A DNA stretch of 64,000 nt from Sphingomonas sp. (GTDB lineage Bacteria > Pseudomonadota > Alphaproteobacteria > Sphingomonadales > Sphingomonadaceae): positions 186,001 to 250,000 of the forward strand of contig NZ_JAQZBC010000005.1 of assembly GCF_029239295.1 (NCBI RefSeq). Reading direction: 5' to 3'. The stretch's first letter is position 1. Every line of letters begins with the position of its first letter. The position numbers were made by a program, and so were the translations under genes. The notes beneath the pieces were generated by a model, which did not search any database, was not told where the DNA came from, and was given only the letters and a program-made list of their open reading frames with translations. This document shows, one piece after another, positions 8,888-19,191 of the stretch.

Positions 8888-10458
8888 TGCGCCTCCCCAT
8901 GGGCGTCAGATACAGCAGCAGAAGAACCAGTGGCCGCATGGCCGGCACCATGCGCGGCAGGCGCCACACCGGTGCCCGGCGTCGGCAGTGAATCACCGGC
9001 CGGCTTCGCACGCTCGATGCGCGCCATCAGCCGCTCGGTGTCGGCGCGCATCGGGGCGATGAAGCTTTCCGGATATACGCCCATCCACAGGACGACGGCA
9101 GCGATCGGGGCCAGCAACCACAGTTCGCGCGTCGACAGGTCCGGCATCGCGCGAACCTCCTCCGACTTGATCTCACCCCACACCACCCGGCGGTACAGGT
9201 ACAGCATGTACGCTGCACCCAGGATGATGCCGGTGGTGCACAGCAGGGCGATCGTGGTCGACACCTGGTACGTGCCCATCAGCGCCAGCAGTTCGCCCGG
9301 GAAGTTGCTGGTGCCCGGCAGACCGATCGAGGCCATGGTGAACAGCAGGAACAGGACCGCGTAACGCGGCATGTTGTTGGCGAGGCCGCCGTAGCGCGAA
9401 ATCTCACGGGTATGCAGGCGGTCATAGATGACCCCAACACACAGGAACAATGCGGCCGATACAAGGCCGTGGCCCAGCATCACCAGCATTGCGCCCTCGA
9501 TGCCCTGCGCGTTGAACGCGAACAGGCCGATCGTCACGATCGCCATGTGCGCGACCGACGAATAAGCGATCAGCTTCTTCATGTCGGACTGCACCAGCGC
9601 GACGAGGCTGGTGTAGATCACCGCCACGGCGCTGAGGCCGAACACCAGCCACACCAGCGATTCGGACGCCTCCGGGAACATCGGCAGGCTGAAGCGCAGG
9701 AAGCCATAGCCGCCCAGCTTCAGCAGCACGCCCGCCAGGATCACGGAGCCGGCGGTCGGCGCCTGAACGTGTGCGTCGGGAAGCCAGGTGTGAACTGGCC
9801 ACATCGGCATCTTCACCGCGAAGGAGGCGAAGAACGCCAGCCACAGCCACGTCTGAACATCCGGTGGGAAGTCATAGTTCATCAGCGCCGGGATCGACGT
9901 CGTGTCGGCGGTGATGCTCATGTAAAGCATCGCGATGAACATCAGCAGCGAGCCGAGCAGCGTGTACAGGAAGAACTTGTACGACGCGTAGATGCGGTTC
10001 GCGCCACCCCAGATGCCGATGATCAGGAACATCGGGATCAGGCCGGCTTCGAAGAAGATGTAGAACAGGAAAATATCTTGCGCCGCGAAGGTGCCGATCA
10101 TCAGCACCTCGGTCAGCAGGAACATCGCCATATATTCCGGCACGCGCTTCTCGATCGCCTGCCACGACGCCCCGATGCAGATCGGCATCAGGAACACGCT
10201 CAGCATGATGAGCAGCAGGGCATACCCGTCGATGCCCAGCGCCCAGGCGAACCGCCCGAACACCGGCGCATATTCGACGAACTGCCACTGTGCTCCGCCG
10301 ATGTCGAAGCTCAGCCACAGGATCACGCCCAAGGCGAGATCGGCGAGCGTCGCCGCCAGGGCGAGCCAGCGCGCACTCTGAGCGGACAGGAAGAAGCAGG
10401 CGATCGCTGCAAGGGCCGGGATCGCAAGCATCATGGAAAGGATCGGGAAACCGGTCAC
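8884..10458 (-). CDS. nuoM: NADH-quinone oxidoreductase subunit M
   Basis: Antiporter-like proton-pumping subunit of complex I; 524 residues. Core signatures are FYIFFEAGLIPMFLIIG (with the conserved Glu of TM5), VKMPMWPVHTWLPDAHVQAPT and KKLIAYSSVAHM. The C-terminal tail of about 40 residues is Ala/Gly/His-rich and probably disordered; it is longer than in E. coli. It is separated from nuoL by about 118 bp, the largest gap in the operon, which contains a repeat-like sequence. Confidence 0.98.
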   Translation of the reverse strand: MTGFPILSMMLAIPALAAIACFFLSAQSARWLALAATLADLALGVILWLSFDIGGAQWQFVEYAPVFGRFAWALGIDGYALLLIMLSVFLMPICIGASWQAIEKRVPEYMAMFLLTEVLMIGTFAAQDIFLFYIFFEAGLIPMFLIIGIWGGANRIYASYKFFLYTLLGSLLMFIAMLYMSITADTTSIPALMNYDFPPDVQTWLWLAFFASFAVKMPMWPVHTWLPDAHVQAPTAGSVILAGVLLKLGGYGFLRFSLPMFPEASESLVWLVFGLSAVAVIYTSLVALVQSDMKKLIAYSSVAHMAIVTIGLFAFNAQGIEGAMLVMLGHGLVSAALFLCVGVIYDRLHTREISRYGGLANNMPRYAVLFLLFTMASIGLPGTSNFPGELLALMGTYQVSTTIALLCTTGIILGAAYMLYLYRRVVWGEIKSEEVRAMPDLSTRELWLLAPIAAVVLWMGVYPESFIAPMRADTERLMARIERAKPAGDSLPTPGTGVAPAAHGAGHAATGSSAAVSDAHGEAH

Positions 10459-10507
10459 TTCGCCCCCAACAGACCGTTCGGGCGAGACGCTACGACGCCC
10501 AGCCCTG

Positions 10508-10560
10508 CCCCTTCGAACGGGGTGAAGAAGTACAGCGCTTCGCCAGGCTCAGCGCGAACG
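10508..10560. repeat. Sphingomonad-type interspersed repeat remnant
   Basis: The stretch resembles the short intergenic repeat scattered through many sphingomonad genomes (family form roughly CTTCGACAGGCTCAGGGCGAACG). Here one half reads CTTCGCCAGGCTCAGCGCG (10538-10556, continuing AACG), preceded by a degraded opposing half CCCTTCGAACGGGG (10508-10521). It lies between nuoL and nuoM. I saw no other copy in this window; the family assignment is from memory of sphingomonad genomes. Confidence 0.5.
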
Positions 10561-10576
10561 AAAGAAGCGTGCTGGG

Positions 10577-12676
10577 TCATCCTGCGATCACCCAGGTTGC
10601 AGCGGCGGTAAGGCCGATCAGCATCACGAACGCATAGGTATAGACGTATCCCGTCTGGATCCGGCCCGCGACGCGGCTCGACTGAGCCACGATCCACGCC
10701 GATCCGTTCGGACCGAACCGGTCGATCGTCCCTTCATCACCCTTGTGCCACAGGAAGCGGCCGATGGCGAAGGACGGGCGCACGAACAACAGGTCGTACA
10801 GTTCGTCGAAATACCATTTGTGAGCGATGAAGTTGTACAGCACGTCGAACGTCGTGGTGAAGCGCTTCGGGATGTCCGTCCGCCAGATGTAGGCGGTCCA
10901 CGCGAGGGCCAAACCGATGATCATGACGATGGTCGCCGCCAACTTCACCAGCAACGGAACCTGGTGCATTTCATGCGCCAGATGCTCGTTGAACGCGATC
11001 GAGCCACGCCAGAACGCTTCGCCCGCCTCCGGTTCGATGAACCAGTAATGGAACACGAAGCCGGCGAACACCGCGCCGATCGATAGGACAATCAGCGGGA
11101 TCAGCATGAACAGCGGGCTTTCATGCGGATGATAGCCAGCGGTACCGGTGGGCACTTCTTCAGCGTCCGCGCCGTGGGCATGCGGCGAATGGCCGGCATC
11201 CTCGTGCGCAACGCCGCCGCCATGCGCCTCGGCACCGTGATCGTCCGCGTCATGGACCGGATGATCGTGGTGATGGTCGTGCACGGCGTGCTGGATATGC
11301 TCCGACCCGGCCCAGCGCGGCTTGCCCCAGAAGGTCAGGAACATCAGCCGCCACGAGTAGAAGCTCGTCAGCAGCGCAGCGAACGTGCCCACCCAGAAGG
11401 CGCCCTGCCCGCGGCCCGATGCCCAGGCCACTTCAAGGATCGCATCCTTCGAGTGGAAGCCGGCGAAGCCGCCGATCCCGTAGATGCCCACGCCGGTGAT
11501 GGCGAGCGTGCCCAGCATCATCGCCCAGAAGGTGATCGGGATATGCTTCCGCAGCCCACCGTAGAACCGCATGTCCTGCTCATGGTGCATCGCATGGATG
11601 ACCGAGCCGGCGCCGAGGAACAGCAGCGCTTTGAAGAAGGCATGCGTGAACAGGTGGAACATCGCCGCGCCATAGGCGCCGACGCCCGCGGCGAAGAACA
11701 TGTAGCCCAGCTGCGAACAGGTCGAATAAGCGATCACGCGCTTGATGTCGGTCTGCGTGGTGCCGACCGTTGCAGCGAACAGGCAGGTCGCCGCGCCAAC
11801 ACCGGTGACCACCAACAGCGCTGTCGGCGATGCTTCGAACATCGGCGACAGGCGGCAGACCATGAAGACACCAGCGGTGACCATCGTCGCCGCGTGGATC
11901 AGCGCCGACACCGGGGTCGGGCCTTCCATCGCGTCCGGCAGCCAGGTGTGGAGGCCGAGCTGTGCCGACTTGCCCATCGCGCCGACGAACAGCAGCAAAC
12001 AGATCACCGTCATGGTGTCGAAACGATAGCCAAGGAAGCCGATCGTCGATCCGGCCATGCCCGGCGCCATCTCCAGAATGGCGGGGATCGAAACCGTGTC
12101 GAACACCAGATAGGTTGCGAAGATACCCAGCATAAAGCCAAGGTCACCGACGCGGTTGACGACGAACGCCTTGATCGCAGCGGCCTGCGCGCTCGGCTTC
12201 TTGAACCAGAAACCGATCAGCAGGTAGCTGGCGAGGCCGACGCCTTCCCAACCGAAGAACATCTGGATCAGGTTGTCCGCCGTCACCAGCATCAGCATCG
12301 CGAAAGTGAACAGCGACAGATAGGCGAAGAACCGCGGCTGATCCGGGTCCTCGCTCATATAGCCCCAGCTATAAAGGTGAACGAGCGCAGAGACGCTGGT
12401 GATCACCACCAGCATCACGCTGGTCAGCGCATCGACGCGGAGCGTCCACGACGCGTCAAACGTACCAGAGGTGAGAAAGTGCAGCACCGGCGTGACGCTG
12501 GCGCTGAGCCCACCCGACATGAAGCCGAGGAAGATCGGCCACGACAACGCGCACGAAATGAACAGTGCGCCAGTGGTCACGCCCTTGGCAACCGCGCCTG
12601 GGATCGACTTGTTGCCGAAGCCAGCGATGATCGCCGCAAGCAGCGGCAGGAATACGATGAAGAGGATCGATGTCAC
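10577..12676 (-). CDS. nuoL: NADH-quinone oxidoreductase subunit L
   Basis: Distal antiporter-like subunit of complex I carrying the long lateral helix; 699 residues against 613 in E. coli. Core motifs are FFGWEGVGLASYLLIGFW, KSAQLGLHTWLPDAMEGPTP (TM7 Lys), HAATMVTAGVFM and KRVIAYSTCSQLGYM. The extra length is mainly a hydrophilic insertion at about residues 455-512 with roughly 16 His among Asp/Glu/Ala, followed by the usual C-terminal helices. The nuoK stop lies 7 bp upstream of the start. Confidence 0.98.
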   Translation of the reverse strand: MTSILFIVFLPLLAAIIAGFGNKSIPGAVAKGVTTGALFISCALSWPIFLGFMSGGLSASVTPVLHFLTSGTFDASWTLRVDALTSVMLVVITSVSALVHLYSWGYMSEDPDQPRFFAYLSLFTFAMLMLVTADNLIQMFFGWEGVGLASYLLIGFWFKKPSAQAAAIKAFVVNRVGDLGFMLGIFATYLVFDTVSIPAILEMAPGMAGSTIGFLGYRFDTMTVICLLLFVGAMGKSAQLGLHTWLPDAMEGPTPVSALIHAATMVTAGVFMVCRLSPMFEASPTALLVVTGVGAATCLFAATVGTTQTDIKRVIAYSTCSQLGYMFFAAGVGAYGAAMFHLFTHAFFKALLFLGAGSVIHAMHHEQDMRFYGGLRKHIPITFWAMMLGTLAITGVGIYGIGGFAGFHSKDAILEVAWASGRGQGAFWVGTFAALLTSFYSWRLMFLTFWGKPRWAGSEHIQHAVHDHHHDHPVHDADDHGAEAHGGGVAHEDAGHSPHAHGADAEEVPTGTAGYHPHESPLFMLIPLIVLSIGAVFAGFVFHYWFIEPEAGEAFWRGSIAFNEHLAHEMHQVPLLVKLAATIVMIIGLALAWTAYIWRTDIPKRFTTTFDVLYNFIAHKWYFDELYDLLFVRPSFAIGRFLWHKGDEGTIDRFGPNGSAWIVAQSSRVAGRIQTGYVYTYAFVMLIGLTAAATWVIAG

Positions 12677-12683
12677 GGGTCGT

Positions 12684-12998
12684 TCAGCCCTTCATCCGGC
12701 TGGGATCATCAACCGAGATAGAGCCCCGGCCTCGGAAGAAAATGACGAGGATCGCCAGACCGATCGCCGCCTCACCGGCAGCAACCGTCAGCACGAACAT
12801 CGCAAAGACCTGACCGACCAGATCGCCCAACGCTGAGGAGAAGGCGACCAGGTTGATGTTCACCGCCAGCAGGATGAGCTCGATCGCCATCAGAATGACG
12901 ATGATGTTCTTCCGGTTGAGGAAGATGCCCAGCACCCCGGTCGTGAACAGCAGTGCTGCCACGACGAGATAGTGGACCAGACCAACTCCGCCACTCAC
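12684..12998 (-). CDS. nuoK: NADH-quinone oxidoreductase subunit K
   Basis: A 104-residue, three-helix subunit of the complex I membrane arm. Conserved Glu residues lie in membrane helices 2 and 3 ([18 protein letters not shown] and [14 protein letters not shown]), part of the proton path. The start overlaps the nuoJ stop by 4 bp and nuoL follows after 7 bp, as expected in a tight operon. Confidence 0.98.
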   Translation of the reverse strand: MSGGVGLVHYLVVAALLFTTGVLGIFLNRKNIIVILMAIELILLAVNINLVAFSSALGDLVGQVFAMFVLTVAAGEAAIGLAILVIFFRGRGSISVDDPSRMKG

Positions 12999-13606
12999 AG
13001 CTGCACCCCCTGTCCGATTTCCGGCCGCACATTGCGCGTCGCGTCCTGCGGACGGCGCGCGATCTGCTGCGCGATATTCTGCGGGCGAACTCCCTGGCGC
13101 TGACGATGGGTCAGCACGATCGCACCGATCATGGCAACCAGCAGCACCAGGCCGGCCGCTTCGAAGACGAAGAGGTAGCGGGTGTACAGCAGGTTTCCGA
13201 TCGCCTGGATGTTCGGGATCGTCGGGTCAATCGGCGCGCCGCGACGGGCCAGGTCGACGCCGCCCTCGCTCCACGCGCCGATCCCGATGATGATCTCGCA
13301 CACCAGCGCCACCGCCAGGATCAGGCCGATGCCGAAATAGCGCACGAAACCAGCGCGCAGCTCGGCGAAGTCGATGTCAAGCATCATGACGACGAACAGG
13401 AACAGCACGGCGACCGCGCCGACGTACACGATGACCAGCAGCATCGCGATGAACTCGGCACCGACCAGCACCGTCAGGCCGGCGGCGTTGAAGAACGCCA
13501 GGATCAGCCACAGCACGCTGTGCACCGGATTGCGCGAGGCAATCGTCATCACGCCCGACGTGAGCACCACGATCGCGAAAAGGTAGAAGGCGAGGGCCTG
13601 GATCAT
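12995..13606 (-). CDS. nuoJ: NADH-quinone oxidoreductase subunit J
   Basis: A 203-residue, five-helix subunit next to the quinone cavity in complex I. Recognised from [20 protein letters not shown] and the TM3 segment [20 protein letters not shown], which holds the pi-bulge Tyr/Gly region. The C-terminal tail ([14 protein letters not shown]) is polar and variable. It follows nuoI by about 39 bp and overlaps nuoK. Confidence 0.98.
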   Translation of the reverse strand: MIQALAFYLFAIVVLTSGVMTIASRNPVHSVLWLILAFFNAAGLTVLVGAEFIAMLLVIVYVGAVAVLFLFVVMMLDIDFAELRAGFVRYFGIGLILAVALVCEIIIGIGAWSEGGVDLARRGAPIDPTIPNIQAIGNLLYTRYLFVFEAAGLVLLVAMIGAIVLTHRQRQGVRPQNIAQQIARRPQDATRNVRPEIGQGVQL

Positions 13607-13645
13607 GCCGACACCTGGAAAAGCCGTTGAATCATCGCGCGCCGC

Positions 13646-14131
13646 CTATCGATATGCCGCGTCCGCGGCAATGTTTGCCGCAATCGCGCTTTCCCAGCGA
13701 TCACCGTTATCGAGCAGCTTTGCCTTGTCGTAGATCAGCTCCTCGCGGGTCTCGGTCGAGAATTCGTAGTTCGGCCCCTCGACGATCGCGTCCACCGGGC
13801 AGGCCTCCTGGCACAGCCCGCAGTAGATGCACTTGGTCATGTCGATGTCGTAGCGCGTCGTACGGCGGCTACCGTCGTCGCGCGGCTCGGCCTCGATCGT
13901 GATCGCCTGCGCGGGGCAGACCGCCTCGCACAGCTTGCACGCGATGCAGCGTTCCTCGCCATTGGGATAGCGACGCAGCGCGTGCTCCCCGCGGAACCGC
14001 GGCGAGAGCGGGTTGCGCTCAAACGGATAGTTGATCGTCGCCTTCGGCTTGAAGAAATACTTCAAGGTCAAGGCGTGAGCCTTCACGAACTCCCAGAGTG
14101 TGAAGGCTTTGATCGTCGAAGCGATACCCAT
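13646..14131 (-). CDS. nuoI: NADH-quinone oxidoreductase subunit I
   Basis: A 161-residue peripheral-arm subunit holding clusters N6a and N6b. Two CxxCxxCxxxCP ferredoxin motifs are intact ([12 protein letters not shown] and [12 protein letters not shown]). They pass electrons from NuoG toward NuoB. The N-terminal helix anchors it at the membrane arm. It starts 2 bp after the nuoH stop. Confidence 0.98.
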   Translation of the reverse strand: MGIASTIKAFTLWEFVKAHALTLKYFFKPKATINYPFERNPLSPRFRGEHALRRYPNGEERCIACKLCEAVCPAQAITIEAEPRDDGSRRTTRYDIDMTKCIYCGLCQEACPVDAIVEGPNYEFSTETREELIYDKAKLLDNGDRWESAIAANIAADAAYR

Positions 14132-14133
14132 CG

Positions 14134-15183
14134 TCAGATCCCAACCCGGTAGAGCATCAGCACGCCCGACACGAGAAATACCCAGAACAGTGACAGCGGA
14201 AGGAACACCTTCCAGCCCAGCCGCATCAGCTGGTCATAACGGTACCTGGGCACCGTCGCCTTCACCCAGCTGAAGCAGAAGAAGAAGAACAGCGTCTTGG
14301 CAAACAGCCAGATGATACCCGGCACGTAGTAAAGCGGCGCCCAGTCGAACGGCGGCAGATAACCGCCCCAGAACAGCGTCGCGTTCAGCACGCACATCAG
14401 GATCACATTGGCATATTCGCCGAGCCAGTAGAGCGCGAAGCTCATCGACGAATATTCGGTCTGGTAACCGGCGACGAGTTCCGATTCCGCCTCGGTCAGA
14501 TCGAACGGCGCGCGCTGCGTCTCGGCCAGCGCCGAGATGAAGAACACGATCGCCATCGGGAACAGCAGCGGATTGAGGAAGAAGCCGTTGATCGGCGTTC
14601 CCAGCACGCCGCGCTGCGCCTCGACGATCCCGGTCAGGTTGAACGTACCCGCCCACAGGATGACCGAGATCAGCACGAAGCCGATCGCGACTTCATAGCT
14701 CACCATCTGCGCCGCGGCGCGGATGGCGGAGAAGAATGGATATTTCGAATTGGACGACCAGCCCGCCAGGATGATCCCGTATACGCCGAGCGACGAGGCT
14801 GCGAGAACGTACAGCAGGCCGACGTTGATGTCCGCCAGCACGACGCCCAGGTCGAACGGCACCACCGCCCAGACGATCAGCGCCACGGTGAAGGTGATGA
14901 TCGGCGCCAGGATGAAGAGGCCGCGATTGGCCGCTGCCGGTACGATCGTTTCCTGCAGGAACACCTTCAGGCCGTCGGCAAACGACTGCAGCAAGCCGAA
15001 GGGACCGACTACGTTAGGGCCGCGACGCAGCGCCATCGCCGCCCAGATCTTGCGATCGGCGTAGATGATCATCGCGACGGCCAGCATCAGCGGCAGCGCA
15101 ATCACGAGAATGCCGACCAGCGTCGCCAGGAACCAGGCCCAGTCGTACGAAAGGCCCAGCGTGGTGTTGAAGAAGGCGGTCAT
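14134..15183 (-). CDS. nuoH: NADH-quinone oxidoreductase subunit H
   Basis: A 349-residue integral membrane subunit forming much of the ubiquinone-binding chamber; eight or nine helices. Recognised from [20 protein letters not shown] near the N-terminus, the acidic loop [20 protein letters not shown], and [15 protein letters not shown] at the C-terminus. The start overlaps the nuoG stop by 4 bp. Confidence 0.98.
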   Translation of the reverse strand: MTAFFNTTLGLSYDWAWFLATLVGILVIALPLMLAVAMIIYADRKIWAAMALRRGPNVVGPFGLLQSFADGLKVFLQETIVPAAANRGLFILAPIITFTVALIVWAVVPFDLGVVLADINVGLLYVLAASSLGVYGIILAGWSSNSKYPFFSAIRAAAQMVSYEVAIGFVLISVILWAGTFNLTGIVEAQRGVLGTPINGFFLNPLLFPMAIVFFISALAETQRAPFDLTEAESELVAGYQTEYSSMSFALYWLGEYANVILMCVLNATLFWGGYLPPFDWAPLYYVPGIIWLFAKTLFFFFCFSWVKATVPRYRYDQLMRLGWKVFLPLSLFWVFLVSGVLMLYRVGI

Positions 15184-17180
15184 TCCGCGGCCTCCGCGAA
15201 GGTTTCGCCGTGCACCAGTTCAGCCGAGCAACGCTGCATCGTCGGCGACGCGCGGCAGATTGCGTTGGTGAGGTAGAAATCCTTGATCGGATATCCCTCA
15301 AGCACGCCCTGTGCAGCGGTATCGAGCGACGGCGGCGACCAGGGAAAGGTCACCAGGCCCTCATTGGCGAGTTCCGGGCAATCCAGCGCCATCGCGGCGC
15401 GCAGTTCGTCCATCGTATCGAACGGCAGCACCGAGCCGAGCTTTTCCGAAAGCGCGCGGAAGATCGTCCAGTCCTCGCGTGCATCGCCCGGTGCGAACAC
15501 CGCGCGATTACCACGCTGAACGCGGCCCTCCAGGTTCACATAAGTGCCCGACTTTTCGGCATAGCTCGCGCCCGGCAGAACGACATCCGCCGCTGCTGCA
15601 CCCTTGTCGCCATGATGGCCGACATAGACCTTGAAGCCGGTGAAGCGCGTGAAATCGCACTCGTCGGCACCGAGGAAGAAGGCGAGCTTTGCGTCGTAAA
15701 GCGCCGAAATACCGGCCTTCTGTGCATAGCCGAGCATCAGGCCGCCCATCCGCGCGGCCGAGAAATGCACGACATTATAGCCATTCCAGCCGTCGCGTAC
15801 GAGGTTCAGCGACTTGGCAAGCTCCAGCGTTGCGCCATGCGCATGCTTCAGCGCGCCGCCGCCGACGATCAACGCCGGCCGCTCGGCCTTGCCGAATGCT
15901 TCGGTCACGGCCTCAGGCAGGTTGGCGAGGATAGACAGATCCTGGCCCAGCCACTCGACCTTGTACGACAGGTCCGTTTCCGGGCCGATCGCAAACACCT
16001 TCGCGCCGCGCTTGATCGCCTTGCGCACGCGCGTGTTGACCAGGCTGGCTTCCCAGCGAAGGTTCGTGCCCACCAGCAGGATCGCGTCGGCACGCTCCAT
16101 GCTGGCGATGGTGGTGTTGAAATTCACCGCCGCCAGGCTGGACGTGTCGTAGTCCATGCCTGTCTGCCGTCCTTCGAGAAGCGACGAGCCCATTGATCCC
16201 AGCAGCGCCTTGGCCGCGAACATCGTCTCGCAATCGACAATATCACCGGCGACTGCCGCAACGCTGCTTCCCGCCGTCTTCGCGACCTCGGCGATCGCGG
16301 CAAATGCCTCGTCCCAGGTGACCGGAACGAGCTTGCCGTCGCGCCGTACATAGGGGCGGTCGAGCCGGCGACGCACCAGGCCGTCCACCGCATGGCGGGT
16401 CTTGTCGGTCGCCCACTCCTCGTTGACGTCGTCATTCACCCGCGGCAGCGCGCGCAGCACCTGCCGGCCACGGCTGTCGAGGCGGATGTTGGTGCCGACC
16501 GCGTCCATGACGTCGATCGTCAGCGTCTTCTTCAGCTCCCACGGGCGCGCTTCGAACGCATAGGGCTTCGACGTCAGTGCCCCGACCGGGCACAGGTCGA
16601 CGACGTTGCCACTCAGCTCGCTCGTCACCGCCTTCTCGAGGTAGGAGGTGATCTGCATGTTCTCGCCGCGGTACAGCGCGCCGATCTCTTCCACGCCCGA
16701 CACTTCCTCGGCGAAGCGGACGCAGCGCGTGCACTGGATGCACCGGGTCATCACCGTCTTCACGATCGGACCCATGTACTTCTCGGTGACGGCGCGCTTG
16801 TTCTCCTGGAAGCGGCTGTGACCACGTCCATAAGCGACCGCCTGGTCCTGCAGATCGCACTCGCCGCCCTGATCGCAGATCGGGCAATCGAGCGGGTGGT
16901 TGATCAGCAGGAATTCCATCACGCCCTCGCGGGCGTGCTTCACCATCGGCGTGTTGGTGAAGACTTCCTGATTGTCCGCCGCCGGCAGCGCGCACGACGC
17001 CTGCGGCTTGGGCGGTCCGGGCTTCACCTCGACCAGGCACATGCGGCAGTTGCCGGCGATCGACAGCCGCTCGTGATAACAGAAACGCGGGATTTCCTTG
17101 CCGGCGATCTCGCACGCCTGCAGCACCGTGGCGCCCTGCGGCACCTCGACTTCGATCCCGTCTACCTTCAGCTTTGGCAT
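15180..17180 (-). CDS. nuoG: NADH-quinone oxidoreductase subunit G
   Basis: A 666-residue electron-wiring subunit of complex I. N-terminal [2Fe-2S] ferredoxin domain ([20 protein letters not shown], then ASCALP). Cluster N5 has its His ligand in [18 protein letters not shown], and N4 is at [10 protein letters not shown] with the later CPVGAL. The extra N7 cluster cysteines of E. coli are absent, as in mitochondrial-type enzymes. The C-terminal half is a degenerate molybdopterin-oxidoreductase domain. Stop and start contact nuoF (1-bp overlap at 17180) and nuoH. Confidence 0.98.
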   Translation of the reverse strand: MPKLKVDGIEVEVPQGATVLQACEIAGKEIPRFCYHERLSIAGNCRMCLVEVKPGPPKPQASCALPAADNQEVFTNTPMVKHAREGVMEFLLINHPLDCPICDQGGECDLQDQAVAYGRGHSRFQENKRAVTEKYMGPIVKTVMTRCIQCTRCVRFAEEVSGVEEIGALYRGENMQITSYLEKAVTSELSGNVVDLCPVGALTSKPYAFEARPWELKKTLTIDVMDAVGTNIRLDSRGRQVLRALPRVNDDVNEEWATDKTRHAVDGLVRRRLDRPYVRRDGKLVPVTWDEAFAAIAEVAKTAGSSVAAVAGDIVDCETMFAAKALLGSMGSSLLEGRQTGMDYDTSSLAAVNFNTTIASMERADAILLVGTNLRWEASLVNTRVRKAIKRGAKVFAIGPETDLSYKVEWLGQDLSILANLPEAVTEAFGKAERPALIVGGGALKHAHGATLELAKSLNLVRDGWNGYNVVHFSAARMGGLMLGYAQKAGISALYDAKLAFFLGADECDFTRFTGFKVYVGHHGDKGAAAADVVLPGASYAEKSGTYVNLEGRVQRGNRAVFAPGDAREDWTIFRALSEKLGSVLPFDTMDELRAAMALDCPELANEGLVTFPWSPPSLDTAAQGVLEGYPIKDFYLTNAICRASPTMQRCSAELVHGETFAEAAE

Positions 17181-18499
17181 TACTCTGCAGCTTCCTGCAT
17201 GGGGGCGAGATCGCCGCCCTTACGTTCGGTGATGCGGCGTTCCAGCTCGGGGCGGAAGTGGCGGATGAGACCCTGGATCGGCCAGGCAGCCGCGTCGCCC
17301 AGCGCGCAGATGGTGTGACCTTCGACCTGCTTGGTGACCTGCTGCAGCATGTCGATCTCGCCGATCTCGGCGTCACCGGTGCGCAGCCGCTCCATCACAC
17401 GCCACATCCAGCCGGTACCCTCACGGCACGGCGTGCACTGGCCGCAGCTCTCGTGCTTGTAGAAGTACGAGATGCGGCTGATCGCGCGGACGATGTCGGT
17501 CGACTTGTCCATGACGATGATCGCCGCCGTGCCGAGGCCGGAGCCCACCGCTTTCAGGCCGTCGAAGTCCATCGGCGCATCCATGATGTCCTTCGCTGGC
17601 ACCAATGGCACCGACGAACCACCCGGAATAACCGCGAGCAGATTGTCCCACCCGCCGCGAATGCCGCCACAATGCTTCTCGATCAGCTCGCGGAACGGGA
17701 TGCTCATCGATTCCTCGACGACGCAGGGCTTTTCGACATGGCCGCTGATCTGGAACAGCTTGGTGCCGCGGTTGTTCTCCGCGCCAAAGCTGGCGAACCA
17801 TTCAGCGCCGCGCCGCAGGATCGTCGGCGCAACCGCGATGCTTTCAACGTTGTTGACCGTTGTCGGGCAGCCATAAAGGCCGGCCCCGGCCGGGAATGGC
17901 GGCTTCAGGCGCGGCTGACCCTTCTTGCCTTCCAGGCTTTCGATCATCGCGGTTTCTTCGCCGCAGATGTACGCGCCAGCGCCACGGTGGACGAAGACGT
18001 CGAAGTCGTAGCCCGAACCGCAGGCGTTCTTGCCGACGAGGCCGGCGTCATACGCTTCCTGCACCGCGGCGAAGAGCGTCTCTGCCTCGCGGATATATTC
18101 ACCGCGGATGTAGATGTACGCCGCACGCGCGCGCATCGCGAAACCGGCGACCAGCGCGCCTTCGATCAGCTTGTGCGGATCGTGGCGGATGATCTCGCGG
18201 TCCTTGCACGAACCCGGCTCGGATTCGTCGGCGTTGATGACCAGGAAGCTAGGCCGCTCGGGGCTCGGCGTCTTGGGCATGAACGACCACTTCGTGCCGG
18301 TCGGGAAGCCGGCGCCGCCACGACCGCGCAGGCCGGACGCCTTGATCACGTCGATGATCTTGTCTTGGCCAAGCTCCAGCAGCGCCTTGGTATTGTCCCA
18401 ATCGCCGCGGCCGCGCGCCGCCTGCAACGTCCACGGCTGATAGCCGTACAGGTTGGTGAAGATCCGGTCCTTGTCCGTCAGGGACGTGATCACGCTCAT
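17180..18499 (-). CDS. nuoF: NADH-quinone oxidoreductase subunit F
   Basis: A 439-residue NADH-oxidising subunit with FMN and cluster N3. Visible are [13 protein letters not shown] (FMN/NADH-binding glycines), [12 protein letters not shown], and the [4Fe-4S] motif [12 protein letters not shown] with the later HTICALGD Cys. I chose the ATG at 18499, which overlaps the nuoE stop by 4 bp and gives [15 protein letters not shown] frame extension to 18529 adds ten residues inside nuoE and is unlikely. Confidence 0.97.
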   Translation of the reverse strand: MSVITSLTDKDRIFTNLYGYQPWTLQAARGRGDWDNTKALLELGQDKIIDVIKASGLRGRGGAGFPTGTKWSFMPKTPSPERPSFLVINADESEPGSCKDREIIRHDPHKLIEGALVAGFAMRARAAYIYIRGEYIREAETLFAAVQEAYDAGLVGKNACGSGYDFDVFVHRGAGAYICGEETAMIESLEGKKGQPRLKPPFPAGAGLYGCPTTVNNVESIAVAPTILRRGAEWFASFGAENNRGTKLFQISGHVEKPCVVEESMSIPFRELIEKHCGGIRGGWDNLLAVIPGGSSVPLVPAKDIMDAPMDFDGLKAVGSGLGTAAIIVMDKSTDIVRAISRISYFYKHESCGQCTPCREGTGWMWRVMERLRTGDAEIGEIDMLQQVTKQVEGHTICALGDAAAWPIQGLIRHFRPELERRITERKGGDLAPMQEAAE

Positions 18500-19191
18500 G
18501 CGCTCGCTCCCACCGACGACGTGTTCCACTCGTTGCGGTAATCGTGGTTTTCGTTGACCATTGCGGTCAGCGTCGTCGGCCCGCCCAGCGGCTCGACCGT
18601 GTGACGGCCGGGCTCCTGCGTGCCCGCCTTCGGCTGCTCGCCGCGCGCCAGCGCATCAAGGATCGCGACGGTGCGATCGTAGTCAAGATCCTCGAAATTA
18701 TCGTCGTTGATCTGGACCATCGGGGCAGAGGCGCAATTGCCCATGCACTCGACCTCAGTCAGCGTGAACAGGCCATCGGGCGTGGTCTTGCCCTTGATCA
18801 GGCCCTTGTTCTTGCATGCCGCCAGCACATCATCCGACCCGCGCAGCATACACGGGGTCGTGCCGCACACCTGCACGTGGAAACGGCCAACCGGTGCCAG
18901 ATTGAACATGGTGTAGAAGGTCGCGACCTCGAGCACGCGGATATACGGCACGCCGATCTCGCGTGCGACGTACTCGATCACCGGGATCGGCAACCAGCCT
19001 TGCGTATTCGTCTCCGCCCCGACCTGGCGCTGCGCCAGATCAAGCAGCGGGATCGATGCGGACTGTTCACGGCCGGCCGGGTAGCGGGCGAGAATGGCGT
19101 TGCGCTTCTCGCGGTTTTCGTCGGTCCACTGGAAATTGTTCCAGCGGGCGCGAACCTCTGCCTCGTCAGGGATCTGGGGTGCGTCAGCCAT
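18496..19191 (-). CDS. nuoE: NADH-quinone oxidoreductase subunit E
   Basis: A 231-residue subunit with a thioredoxin-like domain carrying the [2Fe-2S] cluster N1a: Cys pairs in [10 protein letters not shown] and [10 protein letters not shown]. It is longer than E. coli NuoE (166) because of a C-terminal tail of about 50 residues (from about [12 protein letters not shown]) that looks disordered. It is packed against nuoD (1-bp contact at 19191) and nuoF (4-bp overlap). Confidence 0.97.
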   Translation of the reverse strand: MADAPQIPDEAEVRARWNNFQWTDENREKRNAILARYPAGREQSASIPLLDLAQRQVGAETNTQGWLPIPVIEYVAREIGVPYIRVLEVATFYTMFNLAPVGRFHVQVCGTTPCMLRGSDDVLAACKNKGLIKGKTTPDGLFTLTEVECMGNCASAPMVQINDDNFEDLDYDRTVAILDALARGEQPKAGTQEPGRHTVEPLGGPTTLTAMVNENHDYRNEWNTSSVGASA

